Origin: Paramacrobiotus metropolitanus
Lineage: Eukaryota; Tardigrada; Eutardigrada; Parachela; Macrobiotidae
NCBI RefSeq assembly: GCF_019649055.1
Contig: NW_026570265.1
Coordinates: 186,001-250,000 of the forward strand
Reading direction: 5' to 3'
Length of the DNA stretch: 64,000 nt
Position numbers and translations under genes: made by a program. This document shows positions 1 to 12,400 of the stretch, piece after piece. Within the stretch, counting starts at the first letter, position 1; the number at the start of each line of letters is the position of its first letter. Below the pieces are notes generated by a model. It saw only the letters and a list, made by a program, of their open reading frames with translations. It did no database searches and was not told the DNA's origin.

Positions 1-2204
1 ATAAAGTGGAGATGGAGGGCGCACAGCCTGTTAATAATGATGCGGGCAAAGCCAGTGAGGAGTTCAATCATGAGTACGGGATGAGTGATCTGGGATATGG
101 TGATTATGTGCGCGATACGGCGGAAGACAGTAGTGCTCTAATATCGGGTATTTCCTGGAAGGAAGGTCGTCATCTGCTGCGGCAGTATCTGAAGGAGATC
201 GGCTATACGGATACGCTCATTCACCTGCGCTCAGCCCGTGTGCGTCAGCTGGTCGGCAATGCTAATCGGCGGGTGGGGAACCCGCGGGGAGCGAACGCCG
301 CCAACGCCACGGACGAGCAGGAACGCGTGAAGGATGTGCCCAAATCTGTGATGGATAATGCGCTAATGGTAGCGGAGAATGCTATTTGTGCCACATTTAA
401 CCTGCTTAATCCGCATCCTTTGCAGTCGTCGCGGGAGGCGGAAGACAGTGATGAGGGCGAGGATGACGAGGAAGAGGGGGGTTCGTCGTTTACCAGTGTG
501 TTTCAGCGGGATAAAAAGTCCAGAAAGACCATCATCCCCATGCGACCGCCCAAAAGTGCCAGCAATGAGGATATGGCGCAGGTGATCGGGGACGCCGATA
601 CGGAGGCAGCAATAAAGGAGTTCGATTTTTTGGGCGCGGACACTGAGGGCAGTGGGGAGGCGCGCAGTGGGGATGGCGAAGAGTGGCCGTCATCGCCGAA
701 TTTGGCTCGCATGAAGGAAGAGTTTCGCAATGAGCAGAAGGATCGTCGTGGAATGAGCCGGCCTAAACGTACGCAGCTGCAGGAGATGCTGCAGAATCTG
801 AAGCAGGAGGAGGATATTACCGATCTCACCGCATCAAACAAGTACAGCCTTTCATTTTCGGCTCTTCCCGAGATATCATTTCCCACCGGTGATGGAGGCC
901 CGGATGGATCATTTGGTCTGGGTGAATTGGCAGGCTTAACAGTTAACAATGATACTGAAAGTGGAAATTATGACGTAAGTTTACTCTTTCACATATACCA
1001 CAATGTTGCATGGTTTTTCTTTGCTATTTGATCGCCGATCCGTGTATGGGCTATCTGACATGTGAAAATTAAGTGCGGATCACCTGTAAATCGCCTCAGT
1101 TATGGTAGCAATATTGGTGTTATTGAATGTTGCAGTTATCAGCGAATCGCGATGGCAGCACGCGCAAGAGTTGGTCCACCAAGTACAGTCTTCGCAGTCA
1201 TTTTGACGGTGTACGCTCACTGACATTTCACCCGGAAGATTTAATGCTCATGACAGCATCCGATGATGGAACGCTGAAATACTGGAATCTTTTCCGTAAC
1301 TGGAATGGCAACAAAAAAGCCTCGTCCGTGGATTTTGAGCCGGTTTACACATTTCGCGGCCATATGTAGGTTTTTATCGGCAGTCATTCTTTGATTAACG
1401 AGTCCTAATTCTGTATTCTGTGATTGTAGAGGCCCGGTTCTCTCCACAGCCATGTCTAACAGCGGTGAATATTGCATCAGCGGTGGCGCTGATTCCACAA
1501 TACGCTTCTGGAATCTCTCCTGCACAACTGGTGATCCCTATGAGGCCTACGATCCCGCCATCGTCGGACCCATCTTGGAGCAGCATACGGATGCCGTCTG
1601 GCATTTGGCACATCATCCCCTGCAGCCGCTGATGGTGTCCTGTAGTGCGGACGGTCGCATAATCTGGTGGAATACGGAGAATAACAGCATGCTAACGCAG
1701 ATGGCTGTCTCCGATTGGGGCGCTCCCACATGCGCGGACATTTTCCCCAATGAGACGGCCAAGTTCTCGGCGTCGTTTGCTCATGATGCGGCTATGTTCG
1801 ATGTGGAAACGGGCAAAGCAGTGGTCAAACTGAAAATTCCTGATAATCCGGATGATTACATTTACCGTATTGTTAATCATCCCAGTCTTCCCATTGCAAT
1901 AACCGCTCATGAGGACCGGCAGGTGCGCTTTTTTGACACTAATACGGGTGAACTGATCAACTCGATGGTGGCCCATCTGGATGCCGTGTCCTCATTGGCC
2001 GTGGATCCCAACGGACTGTATTTGGTGACGGGCAGCCATGATTCTAGTATTCGCTTTTGGAGTATGGACTCCAAAACCTGCTTACAGGAGAGTTCGGTGC
2101 ATCGGAAAAAGCTAGATGAGTCGGTGCTGGATGTGGCGTTTCATCCCAGTAAGAATCACGTGGCCAGTGCGGGTGCTGACGGAGTTGCCAAAGTGTTTAC
2201 ATAG
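1..2204 (+). CDS. STRN: Striatin (STRIPAK scaffold), 5'-partial
   Basis: Striatins are scaffold and regulatory (B''') subunits that tether PP2A and GCK-type kinases in the STRIPAK complex. Exons seen: 1-974, 1136-1365 and 1430-2204 (stop TAG). The reading frame is open across the left edge, so the caveolin-binding and coiled-coil N-terminus lies outside the window. The first exon holds the conserved striatin block SWKEGRHLLRQYLKEIGYTD followed by an acidic, low-complexity linker. The other two exons encode the C-terminal WD40 propeller, with repeats such as HFDGVRSLTFHP, SASDDGTLKYWN-like blades, HTDAVWHLAHHP and GSHDSSIRFWS. Donors GTAAGT (975) and GTAGGT (1366) and acceptors TTGCAG and TTGTAG keep the phase. 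It is tail-to-tail with the LMO4-like gene. Identification rests on remembered similarity to vertebrate striatins and is strong. Confidence 0.93.
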
Positions 2205-3569
2205 CGTTTAAATTGGACATTTTGTTTAGTATTTATATATTTTTTGACTCATAATTTGGGATATTTATTGTTACTTTTTTCTGATTTTGAGTGTGGTTTT
2301 TTATTTTGGTTCTCCCGTTTTTTTTCGCCCGCATCTTTTGAAGTCTGGTTTGATTTGGCTTTAATTCGTGCTTGTTCAGACGGAAGTGGAACAAACTGTT
2401 GATCCGCAAATTCTGATTGTACTTAATGTTTATTTAAGAATGATTAACAGTCCTGGTCGGCTTTCTGTCTGATTGTAGCATGCTTGCGTCTGAAATGCGT
2501 GGTGCCAGAAGCTATTAAGAGATCGTTCCTGAAGACAGGAATCTGTGTCATTAATTCTGAGTACCAGGTATGGCAGTATTATTTGCAATTTCGGCGCTGA
2601 AGTACACATATATCCCATTCAAATACGGTGACAATTAGCTCCATACTTCTACAGTCTGCTCGATACTCCTGGAAGTCGGTAGTGAAATGACCACATCGGC
2701 TTTGGCGCTCTGCTTTTTATTTAACGTTAACGTAAATAATTATAGTTCGGAAGTTCAATTAATGCTGTGTGCTCAGGGATAAACCTAGTGTTCCCGTGCG
2801 TCCCTGCTTTAATTGCTGCATAATAGTATGTAGATGTGCAGCTTCATTATTAACTAGTTTATCCCGAAATCCTTTCGTCCTTCAGTGATTAATCCCATCA
2901 GTGCTACACTACACAGGCAGACATTCCATCATCCGGTGGCATGACAAGTATGTGCCATGGACTAATGAGGTTCATGAGTAAAATGTATTGACTGAGATGG
3001 AGAATGATAACTGCATCCCTCCTTGAGATCATTTGACGGGTTAGGAGTACAGATCTCTTTTCTCAATGGCCTCTGTCGGATATAATTAAGAAATAATCAG
3101 CTTTTTCTTCATATCAATCTCTTCACACCAATTGACCATTCAGTTGACAATCGGCAAAATAGCAGTTGACAAAACATGCCGGGTCGAACAACGCGTACGC
3201 AGCGCGATCCAACTTAACTATTTTGAGTTTTTGCTAAATCAGAATGCTTCGTGAATCGACTAAAAAAGGTTTATTCAATTAAATTTCAGCACTTGTATTT
3301 CGTTTTTCATTTTTATTTCACATAAAAGTCTGTTCAGCAACCCACAGATACATCTTTAATTTATCAGCATGCATTCGCTCAGTGAGTTTTATAAGAATTT
3401 AGTTTTACGTCCAGCTCAGCCAATAAAAAATCTATTTAAAGCTCGGATCGTACACAACAGCATAACCATGTTAATTGAGTACTTGTATGAATAATCGCAA
3501 ATGAAAAAATTGAGTACGTTTGAAAAAAACTAATGGCGCAACCATATCAGCTGGAGTGGGGAAAGGGTT
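2205..3569. other. Intergenic / 3' UTR between striatin and LMO4-like
   Basis: This 1.36-kb stretch lies between two convergent genes. The T-rich start probably contains the striatin 3' UTR. I see no coding sequence with family resemblance, no RNA gene and no clear repeat. Confidence 0.6.
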
Positions 3570-4478
3570 TTATATCGTGCCACTTCTGTTCATTTCCGAC
3601 GGCTCATTAACGACGCATGTAAGGTGAGTGCTGTTGGGCACTATAACCGAATGCGGCATACATGAGCGTATCGACGGGATATTCCCATTCTGCAGAGAGC
3701 GCTGGGAAAGTCCAGACAACATTCGATCCTCGTAATCCATTTCGCAAAGAATTTGGTTATTCCACAAATAAAAGCGATCCCCAACGCAAAATCTGTAAAA
3801 AAATATAAATAAGGAATTGTGATTTTCACATTAATTTGCAACTATATTTTAATGGTACTGCAGACATTAATACTGCTGTTTTGATCACGCACGAACAATA
3901 CTATGCCGTTAATTTTACAGAACATTAATCCCTTATTCAGTCTAACAATTGTAAGTAAAATCATTCGCAGTTTTTTACACGCATTTGATACTAGTTCTGA
4001 GGCAATTTTCTACCCATTTGAGGTACCTGTAACTACAATTGTGGCAGTTGAAACATTCCAGATGGTAAACGTTTCCGTTGGCGCGCATTACAAGTTCAAA
4101 AGCCGGTATCTGTTTCTTGCAGGAACTGCAATGGCCCACCCCGCCAAAAAGTCTAAACCACATTCAAAATTGTTTATCATTCTTTCTTGATTTAAATGAT
4201 GCAAAAAGGTGTAGCAGTTATTAGTTGCACGAGTACCTTAAGTAATCCCGTCGACATAATATCAGGTCGGCTTTTGTGAAACAGGTGCTGCCCACTTCTC
4301 CCAAGCGGCAATCACAGCATGCGCATTTCAGACAATCTTCATGCCACAGTTTATCTAACGCTTTTAAATAGAAGCGATCCAAAATCACCGTACCACATCC
4401 AGAACAATGCAGCAAATTTCCACATGTCAGGGAGCCGGAAACCGCAGGTAATGTTCGAGAACTATCAAACGGATCCAT
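3570..4478 (-). CDS. LMO4: LIM-only protein, LMO4-like
   Basis: LMO4 proteins are two-LIM-domain nuclear adaptors that bind LDB1 and regulate transcription in development. Exons on the minus strand: 4478-4237, 4152-4027 and 3792-3570, which join in phase to 196 codons. LIM1 starts CSGCGTVILDRFYLKALDKL and ends near CRRDYLR; LIM2 starts CSSCKKQIPAFELVMRANGN and ends near CEMDYEDR. All zinc-binding Cys/His positions of both domains appear present. The split inside the LIM1-LIM2 linker (DYLR/LFGG) follows the human protein. The start ATG is followed by a short Ser/Pro-containing leader, as in vertebrate LMO4. The C-terminal tail after LIM2 (about 50 residues) is longer than in the 165-residue human protein. 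The long non-coding region upstream could hold regulatory DNA for this developmental gene. Confidence 0.9.
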
Positions 4479-5150
4479 GAGACAGACGTATCTATGCGAG
4501 CAAATATTTGAAATTAGCTAGAGCGCACTCTGTATTTAAGCAAACTTGCGTATCTGTTCAAGGTCACAGATCGCATACGTCAAGTCATTTAAAAATACAT
4601 AAATAAATTTTTTAAAAAAATTGAAATAATAAAATATATTGATCAACGAATCTCCGCTAAAGAAATACATAAGATTGACACATAAAATATGAGTGCTTTC
4701 GACGGGAAAATAAGGGAACAAGCCATACGCAACAACATATGCGTAAACGTTTCGCTTAAAAGAGTTCCCAAGCCCAAATTGACCACTAAATCCAAATTCA
4801 TCAACTGGTTGACAAAATATTCTGGGATCGTTTGAGTGGATCATTTGAAATGCACACCGGATACGCGCGACCAACAGCTTATCAGTTTTGAAACAGACAT
4901 CAAACTGCATGCGGTCTGTGCCTGTCGACGGTGGTTATCCTGGCCGGTAAAAAGGCTATACTCTACGCTAGATGGCCAATGTGCTCATAGTGTGATATGC
5001 CTAATCAGGACAATCGCCACCACAAATCGCAACATAATCCTATTACTTCAAAACACGACCAAACCAGGCGGCGCGTGTCGATCACATCTAGTTTTAGCCT
5101 GTGACCGTACTCCCGAGTCAAAGATTATGGGCTGTGGATGAAGATTCAAA

Positions 5151-5220
5151 TATACTGCACTACATAGTGCAGTATACCACAAAACGGTATACCGCTTTGT
5201 GGATGCGCGGCTAACGTTAG
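5151..5220. repeat. Cluster of three adjacent palindromes
   Basis: Three inverted repeats sit side by side. Positions 5151-5161 and 5166-5176 form a perfect 11-bp stem (TATACTGCACT) with a 4-nt loop. Positions 5177-5202 form a 26-bp near-palindrome with arms CCACAAA/TTTGTGG around CGGTATACCG. CTAACGTTAG at 5211-5220 is a 10-bp palindrome. Function is unknown; this could be the end of a small foldback element. Confidence 0.7.
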
Positions 5221-5692
5221 CCTAATGATGTGATTTTCACCAGTTCTCTCACATACTTTTATGCACTATCCAGCTAGTGTACTTAGTTGTAAGGCAGTAA
5301 ACAAGTGGAAAAATCGTTTATTACTATAAAGTATCTTGTTAAAGATACAGTTCATCACAGTATGTGCAGTTTGTTTCCATTATTAATTTTATAGTGAGAA
5401 GCTACCAATTTTAAGGCTTTCGTTTTTTCTACATTTTTACAAGTTTAACCGAACATTATGTGTACCAATAGCAGCGCGCTTTCAGCTTGCGATATTTATC
5501 ATACGTATGTGTACCAGGTAAAAGCTGTTTTGGCTTGAATAAAGCGCGCAATGCTTTTTAAATTGACAAAAACGTCAGAATTGTGACAGATAATATTGTA
5601 GATACTTTTGGTTAGTTGCATGGCTCACTTTAATTTTCTTACTAGGGTAGTGTTACAAATCTTCTTGCATATTTTTTATACTGATAAGATTC

Positions 5693-6317
5693 ATACTTCG
5701 AATACTGCCTTATATGGGCTCCCTTTATATTACTCTCCCTTATCTGGGCTCCCGAGCAATATGAGCAACCCTCTACATGGGCGATTACGTTATTACTCAC
5801 ACTTTCGCAGCTGTTATCAGTGTTATGACTGACTGAAAATTTTGATTTACTTAAAATACTTATTTTGCCAGTACTTCTGTAGCATTTAGTTTGTATTAAA
5901 GTGCTCAGGTTGCATCAACGACTGATTCAAAATCTTTCTAAAATTTATATGTGTGACTTAAGCTGGAAGAAAAAGGAACGAGGACGCTTTGAAAGAAAAA
6001 AACGAGAAGAAACTTCGCCCGCTTGAATGCACTAAGAACCCCATGAAAAAATAATCTGATATGCAATTACTGCATTTTTCAGTTTGTTCACTGGCAAATC
6101 CGGTTGAAATTAATGAAAAATATATATAAATAATATATATATATATATAAATATAATTCGGGTGTGAAATTTTGGAATTCTTTGGTGTGCTCTTTGGTAG
6201 AAAAGGGTTCTGCTATAAATCCGATAAATTAATTTGACGGGCATTGCTAACTAGCCGGGAGCCCAGATAAGGGTGAGTAATGTAAGGGGAGCCCATATAA
6301 GGCAGTATTCGAAGTAT
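5693..6317. mobile_element. Inverted-repeat (MITE-like/foldback) element with 62-bp arms
   Basis: The left arm 5693-5754 and right arm 6256-6317 are near-perfect inverted copies: both read ATACTTCGAATACTGCCTTA from the outer end and finish TTATCTGGGCTCCCG, with about four mismatches. Each arm carries the block TTATNTGGGCTCCC twice. The 501-bp interior has no transposase-like frame and contains an AT-rich microsatellite at 6121-6156. I could not find a target-site duplication at the outer edges, so the true ends are uncertain. This looks like a non-autonomous DNA element or a foldback repeat. Confidence 0.65.
6121..6156. repeat. AT-rich simple repeat
   Basis: This is a run of TA dinucleotides interrupted by AAA, inside the inverted-repeat element. 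Confidence 0.8.
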
Positions 6318-8651
6318 ACGTATACTATGTAAATGTTTAGTTGTGAGTACTCGCTAAGCTGTCATCATTCGGCAGAACAATACGAAAGTTGTGCTAAACA
6401 GTAAACGTCGTAATAAGTCAGATTTTCCCGCTGTACGCCAATGCCGGCGCTAGTTGCTTGTGTTCTCGATCGGCCTATATGAACTTACTTCAAATAATTT
6501 CAATGGGATACGGTGTCACACACACATGGCTCCCGCAACCTCTGAATCCATAACAGTTTTTGTAAAATAAAGTTCAGTTTTCGTAAACAGGTTATCTGCC
6601 AGGAAAAGGCTTGTCTCGGGAGTGCTGTTATCACTGTTCGACTGCACTGCCGCATGAGATGCCGGCCATGCGGCGATAGATTGCCCAGTCTGGATACTTG
6701 AGTGCAAGCCGGAAATGGTAGTAAGTGGATACAGCACTAAATTATGCACGTGGTAGGGCGGAATTGTTCTGGTGTCGTGAAATTAAACCAGATGAACACG
6801 AAGAAAACTCCCGTTTACGTTACGAAGAAACCAAAACAGCGACGATCGGATGTTGTCTAGACAGAGATTTCGGGTAAGTTCAAACGGTACAGCAAAATGT
6901 CACGTGTATAATATTATTATAGTTAGACAATCGGACTGCACTGGGAGCACTAACGAGTGATAATGGATGTATATTGATGCTAAAGGGCACATAAACGCCG
7001 CAAAAGTGTCGATGTAGATGCCGCAGCTGTATTTGGGCGCGCGCGTATGCAGACTGTGTATGTACGCTGGGCACTGCTGCCCGCCAGGATCCAGTGCGGT
7101 TAAAAACACATTTGCGTTAAGTACGAGTCAGTAATGGAAGGTCCACAAGCCGGGGACAAGTTTATGGCTAGTAAGGGAGAACACCATAATAAAGACACTG
7201 CATCATCGCCTTGCGGGCATATATACAGCCGGTCGCTGCAGCATTTATCGAGAGAATGGAGTAAGACTTTCAGTCCTTTTTCTTCCCCATTATATTCAAC
7301 ATCCATCAAGCAGATTAGTTTACCAGATACAAATCAAACGCCGGCAGAAGCATTTTGGAGATTGCTTCCTCGCGATATATTGCTGCTGTGTGCGATGCTG
7401 CAGCAGCAGAGCTTCTATAGAGGAAACAGATATCCCGCACCGCATATCGCGCGTCCTGAGCGTCAATCCTGGCGGTATTATGCTTGGTGAAAAGCAATTA
7501 AATGGAGCGAAAACGTAGACTTTATAATAGGCGGACGTATAGAAAGGACGGCACACGTTCGGCTCCGGCATCTACTGTACAATACATCCAACCGCACTGC
7601 CAGCCAATGGGGCCAGCGTCCAATCCTATAGAAAGCCCTCCGTGTGCAGGCTGCCTTGAAAAGCGGCATTTTTCCAAATAATCTTCTCCCGCAAATTGAA
7701 TTGATATTCTCTTGTGGATAATAACTCTATGGGTTGCTTCAGTGATCATGATACCAGATAAATTGCCTCAACTAAACACTACTTACACCAACAGCGTGCT
7801 ATCCTATCAAATACGATTAGTGCACACAGCGGGCTTCCTACGCACTGCACACTGCAACACAGCCGCGCGGGCAGCCAAATGAAGCTTCTTCCATCCAGGA
7901 ACCTATATCCATTTGTCATCTTTCCGTTTGCAATTAACTTGAAATTGCTGATCAGCACAACAACAACTAGCCGCGTTGAACGTTCCTATGCACACAGCTC
8001 GGCGGGGCGAATACCTACAGTCACATTCAGGATGCTAAATTAATGTACTTGTAATTAACGTATTTGCCCACACCACCGATAACCACTTCGCATGCCGAAA
8101 AACAAACAATTAATTTTGAGGAATTTGTTAAGGCATCCGCCATGCGGAAGTGATGGTTGCAAATTTGCAACATTCGGGTGCTGCATTACGAATAATCAGT
8201 GCGAGACGTACAGTATCTTTCCAGGAGCATACGTGCCGCAGCATGGTAACACTGAAAATTGTTTTCTCACAACAACTACGCGTATGCGTCAATAATGTTA
8301 ACGCGCGAAAAGGTCAAGGTTCTGTACGGCACGTTGGAGGTTAATTCTATTACAGTATTGCTCCATTAACATTAACCATATTGTATAATTACTATATACT
8401 GTAGATGAAGTCTTTCACCTGATCAATTTTGAAAACACTCACAATATATTTTATATTCCGATGAAAAAACGGTTTTTAAATTTTGTTTTGTGTCTGTGAT
8501 ATTTCTGAGCTGTCTGCAGTAACACTGTGGACCAAAATCTTCTGTATTAGCTTACAAAATCTCTCTGAAAATGGCTTTTATAAACACAATTTCATAACAG
8601 CCATGCTTTCACATGATTATGTGAAGAATGATTTATTGAAACTTCGCATAC

Positions 8652-8963
8652 ATGGTTTATTTCGACCTCGTTATTTTCTTGGCGTTATTTGTTTGGGTCA
8701 ATGGGTACTTCTATCTTTTATTTCAAGTGTTCAGTGAAAATTACCGTACGGCAGTGAGAAGCATTTTTGTGTGCCAGGCAAAAAATTATCTGAGCGAAAC
8801 AATTTGTAAACTCTATTCAGTAGCTATACCTTTAGATCTCGTCAATTGCAATCATAAATCTACTGATATAAATCCACTTCTATCAATTCAGACTTCTGCA
8901 AAACAACCAATTAAAACTTTCCGAATTACCAGCTCATGCAACCAAAGTACTTCAGGATTGTGA
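8652..8963 (+). CDS. Doubtful small ORF with hydrophobic N-terminus
   Basis: This is a 103-codon open frame whose first 27 residues are strongly hydrophobic, like a signal peptide or membrane anchor (VIFLALFVWV). The rest has no recognisable domain. There is no supporting splice site or homologue in memory, and AT-rich DNA produces such frames by chance. It is listed only because the N-terminus is suggestive. Confidence 0.1.
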   Translation: MVYFDLVIFLALFVWVNGYFYLLFQVFSENYRTAVRSIFVCQAKNYLSETICKLYSVAIPLDLVNCNHKSTDINPLLSIQTSAKQPIKTFRITSSCNQSTSGL

Positions 8964-9492
8964 TTCGCAATCATTCAACCTAGTTGTATCATGCAACGGA
9001 CAATATTATCGTCCAATGGTCGAATTTCGTCACCTCCGCATTAATAAATCACCAACTAAATATTATCTACCCGGCATTCGATAACACCAAACATTGAGAC
9101 AAATGCGGTGATTGTCCTACGAACCTTTTTGCAATCAGTCGCGACAAGCGATTCGTCAAAGCCACAGCGCTATCGTCCAATTTATTAATAAAAGTCACGG
9201 GAAACTTCAAAATATTCAGCGCGGTTAGAATTTCGTAATAATAATTACGTTCAAAATCCCAAAATCACAGACCTGAGTCATGCATGTACACGTATATAAA
9301 AACCAAATAAACCAACTGCTGTATAAAAATATCTCAGTACAAAATACGCAAAAAGATCACCAACCACTGTCAATTACGGTAGTGCAGCCAAACCGAGTCG
9401 GCTATACTTCAACAACCCATTAATTAACAAAACAGATAACACCTGTAACCAATGCCAAAATGAAAACACCGTACAACTACTCTTGAGTACCC
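8964..9492. other. Intergenic; probable TBC1D25 3' UTR
   Basis: This stretch lies downstream of the minus-strand TBC1D25 stop codon. I see no coding sequence or repeat of note. Confidence 0.5.
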
Positions 9493-12400
9493 TTAGAAAG
9501 AACTGTGCGTCTCCTCTGAGCTGTTCTCAATGGCCCGCTGCTGCTGCTGTAGATGCTGCAGCTTCAAATAATCTCCAAACATTTTCCGCGCATCCGCCAA
9601 AATCTTTACGAGGTTGTATTTTTTAATCATGCGATCAAAATACATGGCCAACTCGAAATGATGCTGCGTTTTGTTAGCCAACAAGTGATTCCGATTGTGT
9701 AACAATATCGTAAGACACACAAACAGGAGAAACGGGTTCCCATCACCAAGCTTATCCGGTGGCGGAAGATCGGAAGAGTTTTTCAGTTCATTGGAGGATG
9801 TATCGGTGATGCCTGAGTCCATAATACTTTGGGGCCAAGCTCGTGAACTATCCCCATTCCGATATAAATCTGTCACACACAATCCCTCAACAATATCGCC
9901 GGGAGTAACGGCTGGAGATAGTGAGCGCAGAGAGTCGATCTTCGAGTCCGTTAACGTCTCGTCCATGCTCAACATGGATAGTGATCGCGGTGAAGGAGAC
10001 GCCGTGGATCCCCGACTATGTGAACCGGAGCAATGTGGGGATTTCGATTTTACACCCAAATATTCGAATTCCTTTCCCATTCGCTCGGTAAGGGAGTTCT
10101 GCAGCAACACTAACTCCTCTGAGTCGCCCGAAGATAAATCGTCTCTCTCAGTGTCACCATTCTCACTTCCAGTTTTGCTGGGATGAGCACTTCCTCTTCC
10201 CGATGAGAATTTCGAAGAACACCCGTACTGGTGAAACCGGGAACGATTTGAATATTCACAATCACAAAACACATTATCTTCAATTTGCGGCTCGGCCAGG
10301 TCGATTTCACCCTGAGGTGGATCAGGCGGCAGCGAGCTCCAGATGACCTCCAAGGCTCGCAGTGAATCCTCAAAACCGAACTCTCGTTTCATTTCAACCA
10401 ACAGCCACCGATAACAAAACAGCAGATCATCCGAGTCGTTCTCAGCAAGATATGCACCAAATTCTGGATCGTAATAATTCAGCAATCGACGCAAATGCTC
10501 AAACTTTATCATCATGCTCTCGCTGTCTCGTCGGAAATTTTTCTTCATTCGTTTCATTAAGCCACAGAAACAGATGTAAGCGTGAGCTTCATCACGCATG
10601 ACATAGAGAAGCGGTGATGCCAGATCACTCATCCCTTGACAGTACGAAACAGATGGATGGGTCAATGCGTATGTCGTCAAAATATGATACAAAGCAACAA
10701 TGTTTTTATTATCATCCGATCCCGCATAGAACTTTTGTGATCTGTCCGTTCGTAAGACATCCTTCTTTACCAGATTACTGATAGAAATGTGTGGAAGCTG
10801 ATCATCCCTTATGGATTTCTGACATTTCTCTCGTAAATCGTAATATTCCTTCGATTTTCTCTTCATATAATCCAGCCGTTCCTGCCCAGTGAGATTATCC
10901 GGGAATACATTCAAAATCAGCCGCCAGACATATTTTCTGACATGCTGGTCCACACCTCCCAAATATACCGATCGCCGAAGATCCATGGGACGTACCAGAC
11001 GCCCGGCGGAGTCAAGAAAATTCCGATACTCCGGAATCGGTCATGGGGGCCTTTGGTGACCGCGCTTCCTCATCGGGATCGCTTGCCGTTAAGTTTAAGG
11101 CCTTTTGGACTAATCTCCATAGGACGGCCCAAGGACGACAAGCGTTCACGGAAAGACGCGCCACGCGTTGCTGGAGGACGAACTGTGCTGCCTGGTTCGG
11201 GTAGATCTAGAGGACGGATAATGTCCCAGTCATCAAAACCTATGCGGAACAACTGGCTCGATAAAAAGCGCATTGAGAGCAAGGTTCAAAGTGTTACGGA
11301 GATTAATAAGGACACTTTCATACCGTCCACAAATGGCTGCACATCAACCTTCAAACGCAGACAAGGATCCGCATAGCTTAACAGTGCTGCATCGAGATCC
11401 CAGTCAGATAGAAGCGATAAATAAGTTGGCCTGTTACATTCATCGCGCGCTTGATAGCTGATTGTAAAATCGCTGCAAACAGCATTATAATTGGTATTGG
11501 GTCAGGTATAAAGTTAACAGAAAAATTCATTACATTATTTCCGTACCTTTTGATCTCCAATGCTTTAGCCAATAATTTTCGCAGGATATCGAAAGAAGTG
11601 ATACGGGGATCAATGCAGAATTTTTTGTAAACTGGATCCTTCACACCGTCACATTTCTACAAAGCGAACAATCAACCTATGCAGATACGATAGGGTGTCT
11701 AGATAGGAAAAGCGTACGTAATTATTTCTGCACAATTCACACAAGTTCACACATTGAAAATGTTGCAAAACAAGCAATAAATAAATAATGATCAGCTTAA
11801 CAGGTAACATAATGTGTACAGTTGTTGGAAGTTACTGTGTTTGTATTGTACGCCACACGAAATAACACTGCTCGCTCAGCAGCCTAGTAAAGAGAGTGGT
11901 AGCGAATAATTATAACAGTTCCCGCGGGTGAGTTGTGTTTCAGTTTTCCCCAACAGGCAGATAATTAATAGAGGTAGTAAACACCCCGGAAATACATTTT
12001 GTTAACCGAGCACGTGGGCATTTACGTCCGCAGTTTTTCTACAAAAAAACACAGCCGTACTTTGCGATCGCTCTATTCGGTTAGTTCTTTCAAAAACGGC
12101 ATACTAAGCAATAACAGCCTTCCATAAATAGTACTCGTAGTTACGAACCTAAAAACAACCTTAACAAGTATAAAATTTGGGGCATAAAATCTGAACAGAT
12201 TTGGGCAAATGCGCTAGGCTAATTTTTTTCTCTGAAGATCTTTAAATTTGATCTGCGGCTTTAACTTTTATCAGCCGCATAGCGTGTAACTATAGACTCA
12301 CAACAATCTGAAAAGCAACCCCCTACCCCAGAGAAACAACAATTCACCTGATCCGTGGCAACAGTTTCTTGACAGTCGATTTGTGACTGTACTCACTTAA

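Larger units (their letters stand above)
4479..8651. other. Non-coding region upstream of LMO4-like
   Basis: No gene with recognisable homology was found on either strand. It contains a cluster of palindromes near 5.15 kb and an inverted-repeat element at 5693-6317, listed separately. The longest open frames (for example 7134-7490, 118 codons) match no family I know and lack supporting splice structure. It may include the LMO4 promoter and enhancers, which is inference. Confidence 0.5.

Noticed and set aside
7134-7490. 118-codon plus-strand ORF upstream of TBC1D25
   Set aside because: No recognisable domain, no splice partner, and overlapping long frames on the other strand; probably chance.
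10987-11239. Hidden introns as the explanation for the TBC1D25 frame changes
   Set aside because: No GT-AG pair removes the stops while keeping the conserved residues, and the segment length already matches the family; single-base changes fit better.
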